From Komagataeibacter sp. FNDCF1 (GTDB taxonomy: Bacteria > Pseudomonadota > Alphaproteobacteria > Acetobacterales > Acetobacteraceae): DNA of 64,000 nucleotides. The notes beneath the pieces are model-generated. The model was not told the DNA's origin, did no database searches, and was given only the letters and a program-made list of their open reading frames with translations. Below are positions 11,653 to 20,046 of this stretch, piece after piece. Both the position numbers and the translations under genes were made by a program. The stretch's first letter is position 1, and every line of letters starts with the position of its first letter. The stretch spans positions 499,001 through 563,000 of the forward strand of contig NZ_JAIWOT010000001.1 in assembly GCF_021295335.1 (NCBI RefSeq), given 5' to 3'.

Positions 11653-12510
11653 ATGAATGATGCAGCCATGAAACGGGAGAAAGCGGATTTTTTTGATTCC
11701 GATTTCTGCCAGCACAAGAATTTCTGGCAAAAGCGTCGGGTTTCCGTCCTGACCGACATGCTGTTTGACATTCATAACCGGAAATTCGACAGACAGGTAC
11801 AAAGTATTACAAGAAAACAGCCGGTCCGGCGGATTCTTGTTACATCCGTGCAGGTACCAAAAAGAAGCCGGAAGCTGCGTACGGTCTTCAACCGCCTGAA
11901 CAATACCCGGCATAAAGTCGATTTCCTGGCTGCGGAGATGGGCAACAGGGGCAAGTTTGGCAATATCAATACCGCACTGTCACGGGTCAACCTGAAGCAG
12001 TACGACTGGGTTGTGATCACGGATGATGACGTTGCCCTGCCGCCCCGTTTCCTGGATACATTCATACCGTTGTGCGAAGTCATGGATCTCAAGATATCGC
12101 AGCCTGCGCACCGGTACCACTCTTATGCTTCCTTCACTTTCAATTACCGTAAGTGGAACAGCCTTGGCCGCGTGACACGCTATGTGGAAGATGGTCCCGT
12201 GACGGCATTCCATCGGGATGCCATCGCCTATACCTTCCCGTTTCCGGAACTGCGGTGGGCATGGGCGACCGATATCCTGTTCTGCAACGAAGCGCACAAG
12301 AACAACCATAATGTCGGCATCGTTGACTATACCGCCATAGAGCACCTGAAACCGGCGGGACAGGACTATTCCCGGCGGGAAGCCATGGCGGAAGCGCGTG
12401 CCTTCCTGTCCCGCCATGCGCTGCATCCCGACAGGCACGACCTGTTCCGCAATACCGAAATCCTGCGTCATATAAGGGAAAGCCACCTGAGCTACGACGT
12501 GCCGCGCTGA
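11653..12510 (+). CDS. Glycosyltransferase-like protein (GT-A type, DDD motif)
   Basis: 285 residues, no signal peptide or membrane span. The centre reads YDWVVITDDDVALPPRFLD, a hydrophobic strand ending in a triple Asp as in the metal/nucleotide-sugar site of GT-A glycosyltransferases; downstream LKISQPAH and the region around WAWATDILF resemble the DUF707-type bacterial glycosyltransferase-like proteins. An N-terminal basic segment (residues about 35-75) precedes it. The start at 11653 is supported by AGGAG with 7-nt spacing; the longer frame upstream lacks an SD. A perfect 8-bp hairpin follows (12647-12668). It stands alone, not in a polysaccharide cluster, so donor and acceptor cannot be guessed. 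General class likely, exact family uncertain. Confidence 0.7.
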   Translation: MNDAAMKREKADFFDSDFCQHKNFWQKRRVSVLTDMLFDIHNRKFDRQVQSITRKQPVRRILVTSVQVPKRSRKLRTVFNRLNNTRHKVDFLAAEMGNRGKFGNINTALSRVNLKQYDWVVITDDDVALPPRFLDTFIPLCEVMDLKISQPAHRYHSYASFTFNYRKWNSLGRVTRYVEDGPVTAFHRDAIAYTFPFPELRWAWATDILFCNEAHKNNHNVGIVDYTAIEHLKPAGQDYSRREAMAEARAFLSRHALHPDRHDLFRNTEILRHIRESHLSYDVPR

Positions 12511-12962
12511 AGCGGCCCCATGCCCCTGCCACCATCCCGCCCGGTATATGTTCCACGTGCATTCTGCATCGTGGCGGGACAGGGTGGAAAAGACCGGTAC
12601 AGGCACGGTGGAGCGCCTGCCCACCCAGCCAGCCAGGACCCGGAACGCCCCTCGATGTAACGAGGGGCGGGGCATGATTGCCGAAAATTCATTCGCGTAA
12701 TAAATATAAGATAAAATGATATAAATTTAAGTTATATATATTATTTGGATAAAAATTAAGCATCGCAAGTAAATAATAGTCAATGAAACCCATGAAGCGG
12801 AAGGGTAGTGCAATTTATTGCATATCTGCCCGGCTCTGCCGCATCTGCGCTTGCATATCCATCTCTGCAATAAATCCGCCGACCTGTCTGAAATGGCGAA
12901 TGTTCCTGCGGCATTTACCTTGCAGATAGCCAGAACTGAGCAGTCGGGACGGAACGGGAAAG
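12511..12962. other. Non-coding stretch with hairpin and AT-rich island
   Basis: Contains the 12647-12668 hairpin and then a strongly AT-rich block (about 12698-12787) that stands out against the GC-rich surroundings. No gene seen. The block probably includes the promoter of the downstream MscS-type gene. Confidence 0.5.
12647..12668 (+). terminator. Perfect 8-bp GC hairpin after the glycosyltransferase-like gene
   Basis: GCCCCTCG-ATGTAA-CGAGGGGC. No T-tract follows on either strand; placed as a probable transcript end for the upstream plus-strand gene. Confidence 0.5.
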
Positions 12963-15443
12963 ATGCGATACCTTACGGATACCTGCCACCACGGCATGGG
13001 GCGCGGTCGTGCATCCGCAACGGCGCAGCCAGCCCGGCAGGGGGGCTGCGCGGGCATCTGGCGCCATATTGCAGCAATGCTGCTGGTGCTGCTGGCGCTG
13101 GCCGGACCCGGCGGTGCTCGTGCGGCGGACGAAGCCGCCACGGGCATGACACGTGAACAGGCCCGGCAGGTTCTGGACGTGATCAATGACCCCGCAAAGC
13201 GGGCCGAATTCGAAAATACGCTTGCCGCCATAGCATCACAGCTTCCATCGGCACCTCTCGCCGCCCCGGCATCTGCCCCGGCTCACGCTCCGGCCGCGCA
13301 GGCGGTATCCGTCCGGCCCGACAGCCTTGGCAGCGATATCGTGCAGGATGCCACGTCCCTGCGTGGCAAGCTGATCATCCAGGCGCAGCATTTCGTGGCG
13401 CTGTTTGGTGACCTTGTATTTGTCGTACACTGGACGCATACCATCTTTGCCGATCCGGACTCCCGCATCATCCTGCTGGACGCGGTGGGGCGCGCCACCC
13501 TTATTCTCCTGCTGGCGCTGGCGGCGGAACACGGGTTTTCGCTGCTGCTGCGCGGGCTGGTACTCAAGGTCACGGCACGGGCCATCGCAACCGAGCAGCG
13601 TCTGAACCTGCCTCCTGCCACGGCTTCATCCCCACGGCCTGACCCTGCCGCCACCACCGCCGCGCAGTCGGACGCCGAGGCCGATACAACCCTGGCCCGG
13701 CAGGATGACATGCAGGCCCAGCACGCGACCCTGCGCCTGCTGGCCCGCATTCCGTATTCGCTGCTGCACCTGCTGATCAAGCTGCTGCCGGTCGCGCTGT
13801 TTTTTGCACTGGGCACCTCCTTCGCCTACCTGCTGACAACAACCCAGCAGGCGCGTGCGGTCACGATCACGCTGACCAATGCCTATGTGGTCGCACGCGT
13901 GGTCTACCTGCTTATGGAGACGCTGTTCGTCCCGCGCTCGCCCGCCATCCGCCTGTGCAGCGCCAGTAACCAGACCGCCTTCATGGTCACGCACTGGCTC
14001 AACTTTCTTGTCGCCGCCCCATCCGTCGTGGTGTGTCTGTCCACGCTTGGGGGTGTGTTTGACATGCCCGCACGCGGCACCGAGGCGATCATCCGCAGCG
14101 TGGTGCTGATCGAGCATGTGCTTGTGGCCATCTTCACATGGCGCGTGCGCGCGCATGTGGCATCGGCCCTGCAACCCCCGGCCCGCCTGCTTGCGCAGCC
14201 TTTCTGGATGTTTGTCGGGCGGCTGGTCCATCTGTGGTGGGTGCCCGCCATGTTCTTCAATTTTGCGCTGTGGCTGATCTGGGCCACCCATATCAATGGC
14301 GGCTATGCATGGATCATCCGTACGGTCATCCTGACAACGGCGGTGGTCGTGCTGTCACGTCTTGTCTCGGTTCTGGTCTACAACCTGCAGAACCGGCTGT
14401 TCCATATATCGCCCGCGCTGGAGGCCCGCTATCCCGGCCTGCAGGCGCGCGTGGATTATTATTACCCGATTTCACGCAAGATCCTGTCCTTTCTCATGTT
14501 CTTTGCCACCGGGGTCCTGTTCATGCAGGCGCTGGGGCTGCCTGCCATCCACTTCCTGTTTCACGGCAGGCTCGGGCAGAAGATCATCGGGGTGATCGGG
14601 TCCGTGCTGGTGGCATATACGGTGGCGATCATTACGTGGGAGGCAGCGAATGCCGGCCTGCAGGGACAGATCACACGGTTTGAAAACTCGTCACAGGCGG
14701 GGCGTGCCAGCCGGTTGCGCACCGTACTGCCCATCATCAAGACCGTGCTGCTGGCGCTGATCATCATTATCGTGGCCGTTACCACCCTGTCGCAGATCGG
14801 GATCAATGTCGCCCCGCTGCTGACGGGCGCCGGGATCATGGGTGCGGCCATCGCCTTTGGTGCACAAAGTCTGGTCAAGGACTTCATTACCGGCTTCTTC
14901 ATGCTGGTCGAAAATGCCATTCAGGTCGGGGACTGGGTTACGGCGGGCGGCGTTGCGGGTACGGTGGAGCACCTGTCCATCCGCACGCTGCGGCTGCGTT
15001 CGATCAATGGGGACCTGCATATCATTCCGTTTTCTGAAGTCTCGTCCATTGCCAATACATCGCGTGACTACAATCTTGTCGTGGTCGACTTCATGATCGA
15101 CCTGGGTCAGGACACGCAGCAGCTGACCACGATATTGCATGAAGAACTGGAGGCCATGCGCAAGGAACCGCGTTTTGCCCATCTTGTCCTGTCGGACTTC
15201 AAGTTTCTGGGGATCGAGCAGGCGGATGGCAATGGTGCGCGCTTCCTTGGCTCGGTCCGCACGTCACCCGGCGCCAAATGGACGGTCTACCGGGCCTATT
15301 ACAGCAGGCTGGCCGTGCGCATGAATCGGGAAGGGATCAAATTCCCCGTTCCCAGCACGCTCAACCTGCTGGGTAACCCGGATGGTGACGGCGGGCTGAA
15401 GGTAGCCCTCGAAGGTGCGCAGCCCCCTGCGCCACAGGCGTAA
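12963..15443 (+). CDS. MscS-family mechanosensitive ion channel (large, YbiO/MscM-like)
   Basis: Inner-membrane channel that opens under membrane tension to release solutes on hypo-osmotic shock. 826 residues, much longer than E. coli MscS (286). A signal sequence (hydrophobic MLLVLLALAG, ARA before Ala) leads to a periplasmic part with an EQARQVLDVIND helix seen in YbiO-like proteins, then several transmembrane spans (residues about 150-600) and the conserved MscS core: pore helix LTGAGIMGAAIAFGAQSLVKDF at about 620-640 and beta domain VGDWVTAGGVAGTVEHLSIR. The start at 12963 has GGGAAAG upstream; starts at 12996 or later are possible. It may balance trehalose accumulation on down-shock (inference). 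Confidence 0.9.
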   Translation: MRYLTDTCHHGMGRGRASATAQPARQGGCAGIWRHIAAMLLVLLALAGPGGARAADEAATGMTREQARQVLDVINDPAKRAEFENTLAAIASQLPSAPLAAPASAPAHAPAAQAVSVRPDSLGSDIVQDATSLRGKLIIQAQHFVALFGDLVFVVHWTHTIFADPDSRIILLDAVGRATLILLLALAAEHGFSLLLRGLVLKVTARAIATEQRLNLPPATASSPRPDPAATTAAQSDAEADTTLARQDDMQAQHATLRLLARIPYSLLHLLIKLLPVALFFALGTSFAYLLTTTQQARAVTITLTNAYVVARVVYLLMETLFVPRSPAIRLCSASNQTAFMVTHWLNFLVAAPSVVVCLSTLGGVFDMPARGTEAIIRSVVLIEHVLVAIFTWRVRAHVASALQPPARLLAQPFWMFVGRLVHLWWVPAMFFNFALWLIWATHINGGYAWIIRTVILTTAVVVLSRLVSVLVYNLQNRLFHISPALEARYPGLQARVDYYYPISRKILSFLMFFATGVLFMQALGLPAIHFLFHGRLGQKIIGVIGSVLVAYTVAIITWEAANAGLQGQITRFENSSQAGRASRLRTVLPIIKTVLLALIIIIVAVTTLSQIGINVAPLLTGAGIMGAAIAFGAQSLVKDFITGFFMLVENAIQVGDWVTAGGVAGTVEHLSIRTLRLRSINGDLHIIPFSEVSSIANTSRDYNLVVVDFMIDLGQDTQQLTTILHEELEAMRKEPRFAHLVLSDFKFLGIEQADGNGARFLGSVRTSPGAKWTVYRAYYSRLAVRMNREGIKFPVPSTLNLLGNPDGDGGLKVALEGAQPPAPQA

Positions 15444-15455
15444 GGGGACGTCTTT

Positions 15456-15496
15456 CCCGGCCCATGGCCTGCGTCCGGTGCATGCCATGGGCCGGG
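15456..15496. terminator. 13-bp perfect hairpin between convergent genes
   Basis: CCCGGCCCATGGC / GCCATGGGCCGGG around a 15-nt loop, between the MscS-type gene (plus) and the WYL-like gene (minus). No T-tract on either side; likely a shared bidirectional terminator. Confidence 0.6.
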
Positions 15497-15507
15497 CGGG
15501 ATGTGGA

Positions 15508-15813
15508 TCAGGCTACGCGTACATCTACCTTGTGCAGTCCCTTGGCGGCATGCGCATCGGGGTGGCCGGTATGGAAGGCTTCCCCCGGCAGCAGCTTCAT
15601 GCCGGTCATGGCCGACAGGGGCAGTGTGCTCCATTCGCCCGTGGGGGGGACGCGCTTTTCGTGTGAATCTTCCCCACGGTAGATCAGGACCTGCGGCACG
15701 CCATCACTTTCGCCCAGGGCATGGGGGGAACCGACGTAGTTCTTGCCATTGAAGGTAAAGCCGACGACCATTTTTTTCTCGATGGCTTCCCGAAGTGTAT
15801 TTGCAACTGACAT
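15508..15813 (-). CDS. Stand-alone WYL-like domain protein
   Basis: 101 residues. The sequence LREAIEKKMVVGFTFNGKNYVGSPHALG follows the WYL-domain pattern (helix, then Y/F-N-G-K strand, then P-H-x-L-G), and the middle and end (LIYRGEDS, the final strand/helix around LSAMTGMKLL) fit the same fold. WYL domains usually follow a DNA-binding HTH in regulators and bind ligands or nucleic acid; here no HTH is present, so it is a single-domain form. The start at 15813 gives MSVANTLREAIE; an in-frame codon 6 residues upstream is less likely. TATAAC/GTTATA elements lie about 40-60 bases upstream. The assignment rests on pattern similarity only. Confidence 0.6.
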   Translation of the reverse strand: MSVANTLREAIEKKMVVGFTFNGKNYVGSPHALGESDGVPQVLIYRGEDSHEKRVPPTGEWSTLPLSAMTGMKLLPGEAFHTGHPDAHAAKGLHKVDVRVA

Positions 15814-16049
15814 GATTGATTTCCCATGCAAAGTAAAAGGAATTGCCGTGTGTTATAACGGATTATGCCTGTTATAGCCTGCATGCATGGAGAAAGAACC
15901 CTTTCAGCCGGGTTGTTGCTGCAATACTGCCGTGCGTCAAAGCGTTGCTGGAGGATGGGGAAAGGCGCTACCCGCGGGGACCCGTGCAAGAACACGACAT
16001 GCCACAACGAAGGCCAGGTGCATGACCCGGCGGGCAAAGGGCCGGGGCG

Positions 16050-17438
16050 TCAGGATACCGTGTCGTACAGCAGCTTGAAGTTCAGCAGCACGATGGCAAG
16101 GGCGACCAGCCATGACAGCATGGCCATGGACCGGGAAATGACAAATGTTCCCATCTTGCGCCGGTCGGACACGAACAGCACCAGCGGCACAACGGCAAAG
16201 GGCAGTTGCATGGACAGGATGATCTGGCTGGCCAGGAGCAGTTCGCCTACACCCCTGCTGCCATAAAGGGCCGTTACGATGATGACGGGCACAATGGCCA
16301 GCCCGCGCGTCAGCAACCGCCGTGCCCAGTGCGGTATCTGCAGGCGCAGGAAGCCTTCCATGATGATCTGCCCGGCCAGCGTGCCGGTAATGGTGGAATT
16401 GGTGCCCGCCGCAAGCAGGGCAAGCGCGAAAAGGGTAGAGGCAATACCCAGCCCCAGAACGGGGGACAGCAGGCGGTAGGCATCCTCGATTTCCGCAACA
16501 CCTTCGTGGCCGCTGCCATGGAAGGCGGCAGCGGCCACGATCAGGATGGCGGCATTGATGACAAGTGCCAGCACAAGGGCGATGGAACTGTCCCATGTCG
16601 CCCAGCGGATCGCTTCGCGCCGTCCCGGCACGGTACGGTCATAGGCGCGTGTCTGTACGATGGAGGAATGCAGATACAGGTTATGGGGCATGACGGTCGC
16701 CCCGATAATGCCAATGGCTATATAGAGCATCTGGCTGTTGGTAATGATCCCGGGGGAGGGAAGGAAACCCCGCAGGATGGCCGCGATGGGTGGCTGCGCC
16801 GCCACGACCTGAACGGCAAAGCAGGCGGCAATGACCGTAAGCAGGCCGATGACGAAGGCTTCCAGATACCGGAAGCCCCGGTTCATGAGCAGCAGCACGA
16901 GAAACGCATCCAGCACCGAAATCAGGGCACCAGCCAGCAGGGGAATGCCGAACAGGAGATGAAGGGCGACTGCCGTGCCGATCACTTCGGCCAGGTCACA
17001 GGCAATGATGGCCAGTTCGCACGCCAGCCACAGGACCATGTTGAGCGCAGGCGGAAAATGGTCGCGGCAGGCCTGTGCAAGGTCTCGGCCCGTGGCAATG
17101 CCCAGCCGGGCGGAAAGGGCCTGCAGAAGCATGGCCATAAAGTTGGACAGCATGATCACGGCCAGCAGCGTGTAGCCGAACTGCGCGCCGCCCTGCAGGT
17201 CCGTCGCCCAGTTGCCGGGGTCCATGTAGCCGACCGATATCATGTAGCCTGGCCCCACGAAGGCAAGGAACCGCCGCAGCCACGAAGCGCCGGGGCCCGG
17301 CACCCGTACCGTCGAGAATACTTCCGGCAGGCTGTCGCGTGGTGTTTCCGCCGGGCTGGCAAAGCGCCATGCGGTGCGGGGGGCGGAAGCGGAAGGCGGT
17401 TCGGGTGGCATCATGAGATCAGTCAATCCCATCGTCAT
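16050..17438 (-). CDS. mntH: Nramp-family Mn2+/H+ symporter MntH
   Basis: Proton-coupled uptake of Mn2+ (and Fe2+) across the inner membrane. 462 residues, with an unusually long hydrophilic N-terminus (about 50 residues) before the first of some 11 membrane helices. Diagnostic metal-binding motifs are present: DPGN at 73-76 in TM1 and MPHN at 250-253 in TM6. No Shine-Dalgarno precedes the ATG at 17438; instead an AT-rich perfect inverted repeat (17443-17470) ends 4 bases upstream, suggesting a leaderless transcript or a start further inside (ATG at residue 3, 9 or 10). A Mur/Fur- or MntR-type repressor would be the expected regulator (inference). Monocistronic. Confidence 0.93.
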   Translation of the reverse strand: MTMGLTDLMMPPEPPSASAPRTAWRFASPAETPRDSLPEVFSTVRVPGPGASWLRRFLAFVGPGYMISVGYMDPGNWATDLQGGAQFGYTLLAVIMLSNFMAMLLQALSARLGIATGRDLAQACRDHFPPALNMVLWLACELAIIACDLAEVIGTAVALHLLFGIPLLAGALISVLDAFLVLLLMNRGFRYLEAFVIGLLTVIAACFAVQVVAAQPPIAAILRGFLPSPGIITNSQMLYIAIGIIGATVMPHNLYLHSSIVQTRAYDRTVPGRREAIRWATWDSSIALVLALVINAAILIVAAAAFHGSGHEGVAEIEDAYRLLSPVLGLGIASTLFALALLAAGTNSTITGTLAGQIIMEGFLRLQIPHWARRLLTRGLAIVPVIIVTALYGSRGVGELLLASQIILSMQLPFAVVPLVLFVSDRRKMGTFVISRSMAMLSWLVALAIVLLNFKLLYDTVS

Positions 17439-17442
17439 AAAA

Positions 17443-17470
17443 TATGCAATATGCTATATTAAATTGCATA
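17443..17470. promoter_or_regulatory. Perfect inverted repeat, candidate metalloregulator operator of mntH
   Basis: TATGCAAT, 12-nt AT-rich spacer, ATTGCATA. It lies 5 bases from the mntH ATG and would cover the promoter -10 region. Size and AT-rich palindromic form fit a Fur-superfamily (Mur) or MntR site; which regulator binds cannot be told from sequence. Confidence 0.55.
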
Positions 17471-17672
17471 AGAAAATCTTGTCAGCCTGTGCCATACAGG
17501 CGGGCATGGCCCAATCTTTATCCGGGATACAGGCAACACAGAGCACGTTAGCGGATATTTTACGCGGCAGACCGGCTTCCCCGCATTGGCAGGCAGGTTC
17601 CCGATGGATCGGGAAGCAGGAAGGCCCAGGGCGTATGCCGCCAGCCCCACCTGTCAAAGCTCAGGCAGGACG

Positions 17673-17699
17673 CCCCCGGCCATGTTCATGGGCCGGGGG
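17673..17699. terminator. GC-rich hairpin
   Basis: CCCCCGGC-CATG stem closed by a TT loop against CATG-GGCCGGGGG (one bulge). It lies about 70 bases beyond the stop of the minus-strand RcnB-like gene and may end that transcript; no T-tract. Confidence 0.45.
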
Positions 17700-17772
17700 A
17701 AGATGATCCTCATGCCATGAGGGTGGCTCCGCCTTGCGGCAGGACCTTCATGGTCATGGGGCAGGCGGATGA

Positions 17773-18249
17773 TCAGCGCATCTGGGATGCGACGGTGGCG
17801 CTGACAACCCCAGCGATCACGCCGGTGGTCAGCGCGGTCAGCAGGTACTGGTTACCGTAGCGCATCCACTCGTACCCCGCCGGCGGTGCGGAAAGGCCGC
17901 GATAGCGCTGCCAGTCATTGACCACCCAGCGGCTGTTGCGCGGGCCGTCATAGCGTTCGCCCGCGCGCCATGTACGGTTCATGTCGGGGTTGTTGTCCCG
18001 CCAGCGGTCATCACGTCGGGCGGTGGGATGGCCACCCATCGGGCGGCCATGCATGCCGCCGGGCCCCCGGTTGCCCATGTTGCCCGGCTCATGTCCCGGT
18101 CCCGGAGCACCCATCGGGCCTGCCCCGCCCGGACCCCGCTGCGGCCCCTGTCCGGGACCACCCTGAGGTCCGAAGGACTGTGCATGGGAAAGGGGAGCGA
18201 AGCCCATCAGGCAGGCCGCGCTGATGGCAATAAGGGATCTGGTTTTCAT
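17773..18249 (-). CDS. RcnB-like exported protein
   Basis: 158 residues. Cleavable Sec signal peptide (MKTRSLIAISAACLMGFAPLSHA) followed by a Gly/Pro/Met/His-rich, low-complexity segment of about 60 residues and a C-terminal RcnB-type domain: a Trp/Tyr-containing stretch, then SAPPAGYEWMRYGNQYLL and a glycine-rich hydrophobic end (TTGVIAGVV). RcnB proteins are periplasmic and in E. coli affect Ni/Co homeostasis; many homologues have no known role. The start at 18249 is set by the signal peptide and AAAGGTTAGG upstream; the longer frame lacks support. The Gly/His/Met-rich linker could bind metal (inference). It lies next to mntH but is not cotranscribed visibly. Confidence 0.8.
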   Translation of the reverse strand: MKTRSLIAISAACLMGFAPLSHAQSFGPQGGPGQGPQRGPGGAGPMGAPGPGHEPGNMGNRGPGGMHGRPMGGHPTARRDDRWRDNNPDMNRTWRAGERYDGPRNSRWVVNDWQRYRGLSAPPAGYEWMRYGNQYLLTALTTGVIAGVVSATVASQMR

Positions 18250-18660
18250 TGGTGGCCTAACCTTTATATTATTAACCGGGCCAATCGTAGACAGTCTCCA
18301 TAACGCTGGGAACATGCGTTCCGTAATCTTTAAAAAAGATAATTTTTTCCGTTCATGAACCGGCACGGGTAAGGGGGCGGGTACGCACGCCTGCACGCGG
18401 CGAGAATAAATATTATCGCACACGACCCTGTTGGTAACGGTCTGTTTACACCCGTCATGTCGGCATGTTCCATGCGCAGGCGTCCACCCCGTGCATGCAC
18501 GATGCGGTGGCGCGCTACGTGGTTTCAGTAATGCAGACCGCTTATTGTTAATAAACTGCAATGTAGCGGAGCAAGATGAGTGTCGTGCAGCCTGATATAT
18601 TTATACGAATTTGTAAATTGACCTGATATAAAACGGCACGACTGTTTTTTAGGTGTCCCG
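18250..18660. other. Non-coding stretch between divergent genes
   Basis: Carries promoters for the RcnB-like gene (minus) and the CNNM/CorC-type gene (plus). AT-rich TTTATATTATTAA near 18265 and a TATAAA at about 18625 are candidate -10 elements. No gene or long repeat seen. Confidence 0.45.
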
Positions 18661-20001
18661 GTGATCCTGTTTCTCTCTGGCCTGATGGCGCTGGTGCTTC
18701 TGGTTGCGCTCAACATCTTTATCTCCCTGTCTGAAATATCCTTTGCCGCCGCGCGGGATGTGCGCCTGCGCGCCCGCGCGGAAGCGGGTGACGAACGGGC
18801 CACCGCTTTCCTCCGGCTGCGCCGCAACAGCGGGCAGGTCGTGACGGTGCTGCAGATCTGCCTGAACGGCGTGGGCGTTCTGGGCGGCATGATCAGTTCG
18901 GAAATGCTGGCTCCTTCCATCGCTGATGGCCTGATGGGCTGGCATCTGCCGGACACGACCGCCCGGACCCTGGCCTCCATTTTCGGTTTCGTGCTGGTAA
19001 CCGGCATGTTCGTGCTTTTTGCCGACCTGCTGCCCAAACGTGTCGCCATGAATGCGCCCGACAAGGTTGCCCTTTCGGTCGGGTGGTTTCCTGCCGCTGC
19101 CCTCAGGGCGCTCTATCCCATTGTCTGGGTTTTTTCCCGGCTGTCGGATGCGATATTGCGGGCACTGAAAATTCCGGCCGCGGCAGCAGTGGAACCCGTA
19201 ACACCGGAAGACCTGCGCGCCATCCTGGCCGCCGGTACGGCTTCGGGCGTGCTGCTGGAGCAGGAGCACCAGATGATCCAGAACGTGCTGGGCCTGCAGG
19301 ACCGTTCCATTACGTCCGCCATGACCCCACGCGATGAAATCGTGTTTCTGGATGTGCAGGAAAGCATGGAGGTGCAGAAAACCAAGGTACGCGCCAAGCC
19401 CTATTCCCGCTACCCGCTGTGCAATGGCGGCCTGGATACCGTTATCGGCTCCATCCGCGCGGAAGACGTGCTGGCCGCCGTGGTCGACCCCGGGCAGCCC
19501 GCAGCCCCCGCCGGTCAGCCGGATGGCGGGCAACCCAGCGGCCGGGCCATCTTCCGCATGCGGCGTGATGTGCTGTCCGTGCCCGAGACGATCAACCTGT
19601 GGGATACACTGGCCCAGTTCGATACCCACGGCGTGGGCTTCGCGCTGGTGGTGAACGAATACGGGCTGGTTGTGGGGCTGATCACATTCAAGGATATCAT
19701 GGGCGCATTGATGGGCGGCCTTGCCAACCCGTTCGAGGAACAGCTTATCGTACGCCGCGATGCCCATTCATGGCTGATCGACGGGGCTGCCTCCATCGGT
19801 GACGTGAGGCGTGAACTTGACGCCATAGACCTTGATGAAAATGGCCCGTTCGATACGATCGGCGGCTTTGTCATGCACCGCCTGCGCCGCATGGCGCGCA
19901 AGGCGGACCGGGTGGATACCGATGGCTTCCGCCTTGAAGTGGTGGATGTTGAAGGCTTCCGCATCAACCAGCTGCTGGTTACCCGGCTCGGGCAGCGGTA
20001 A
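18661..20001 (+). CDS. CNNM/CorC-HlyC family membrane protein with CBS pair
   Basis: 446 residues, GTG start at 18661 with AGGTG upstream. Order of domains: DUF21/CNNM membrane part (residues 1 to about 190, ISLSEISFAAARDVRLRARAE at the first helix is characteristic), CBS pair (about 205-345; TPRDEIVFLD begins the first CBS, and VVNEYGLVVGLITFKDI is the second), then a CorC/HlyC domain (about 360-440, DTIGGFVMHRLRRMARKAD). The family includes Mg2+/Co2+ efflux or regulation proteins; older labels call it a hemolysin, without evidence of toxicity. Isolated gene; converges with the STAND/TPR gene. Confidence 0.88.
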   Translation: MILFLSGLMALVLLVALNIFISLSEISFAAARDVRLRARAEAGDERATAFLRLRRNSGQVVTVLQICLNGVGVLGGMISSEMLAPSIADGLMGWHLPDTTARTLASIFGFVLVTGMFVLFADLLPKRVAMNAPDKVALSVGWFPAAALRALYPIVWVFSRLSDAILRALKIPAAAAVEPVTPEDLRAILAAGTASGVLLEQEHQMIQNVLGLQDRSITSAMTPRDEIVFLDVQESMEVQKTKVRAKPYSRYPLCNGGLDTVIGSIRAEDVLAAVVDPGQPAAPAGQPDGGQPSGRAIFRMRRDVLSVPETINLWDTLAQFDTHGVGFALVVNEYGLVVGLITFKDIMGALMGGLANPFEEQLIVRRDAHSWLIDGAASIGDVRRELDAIDLDENGPFDTIGGFVMHRLRRMARKADRVDTDGFRLEVVDVEGFRINQLLVTRLGQR

Positions 20002-20046
20002 CGGTCATGGCGCCTGCGCTCCGGCGGGCATGGGCCGCATGTCCCT

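Larger units (their letters stand above)
17439..17772. other. Non-coding stretch upstream of mntH
   Basis: Holds the mntH inverted repeat at 17443-17470 and a strong hairpin at 17673-17699. Short open frames on both strands here have no SD and no recognisable protein; I see no gene. Confidence 0.5.

Noticed and set aside
11413-11913. Minus-strand frame overlapping the glycosyltransferase-like gene
   Set aside because: No SD, no conserved features, and the plus-strand frame has an AGGAG and a DDD motif.
17374-17706. Plus-strand frame through the mntH upstream region
   Set aside because: Overlaps mntH start and its operator; no coding signs.
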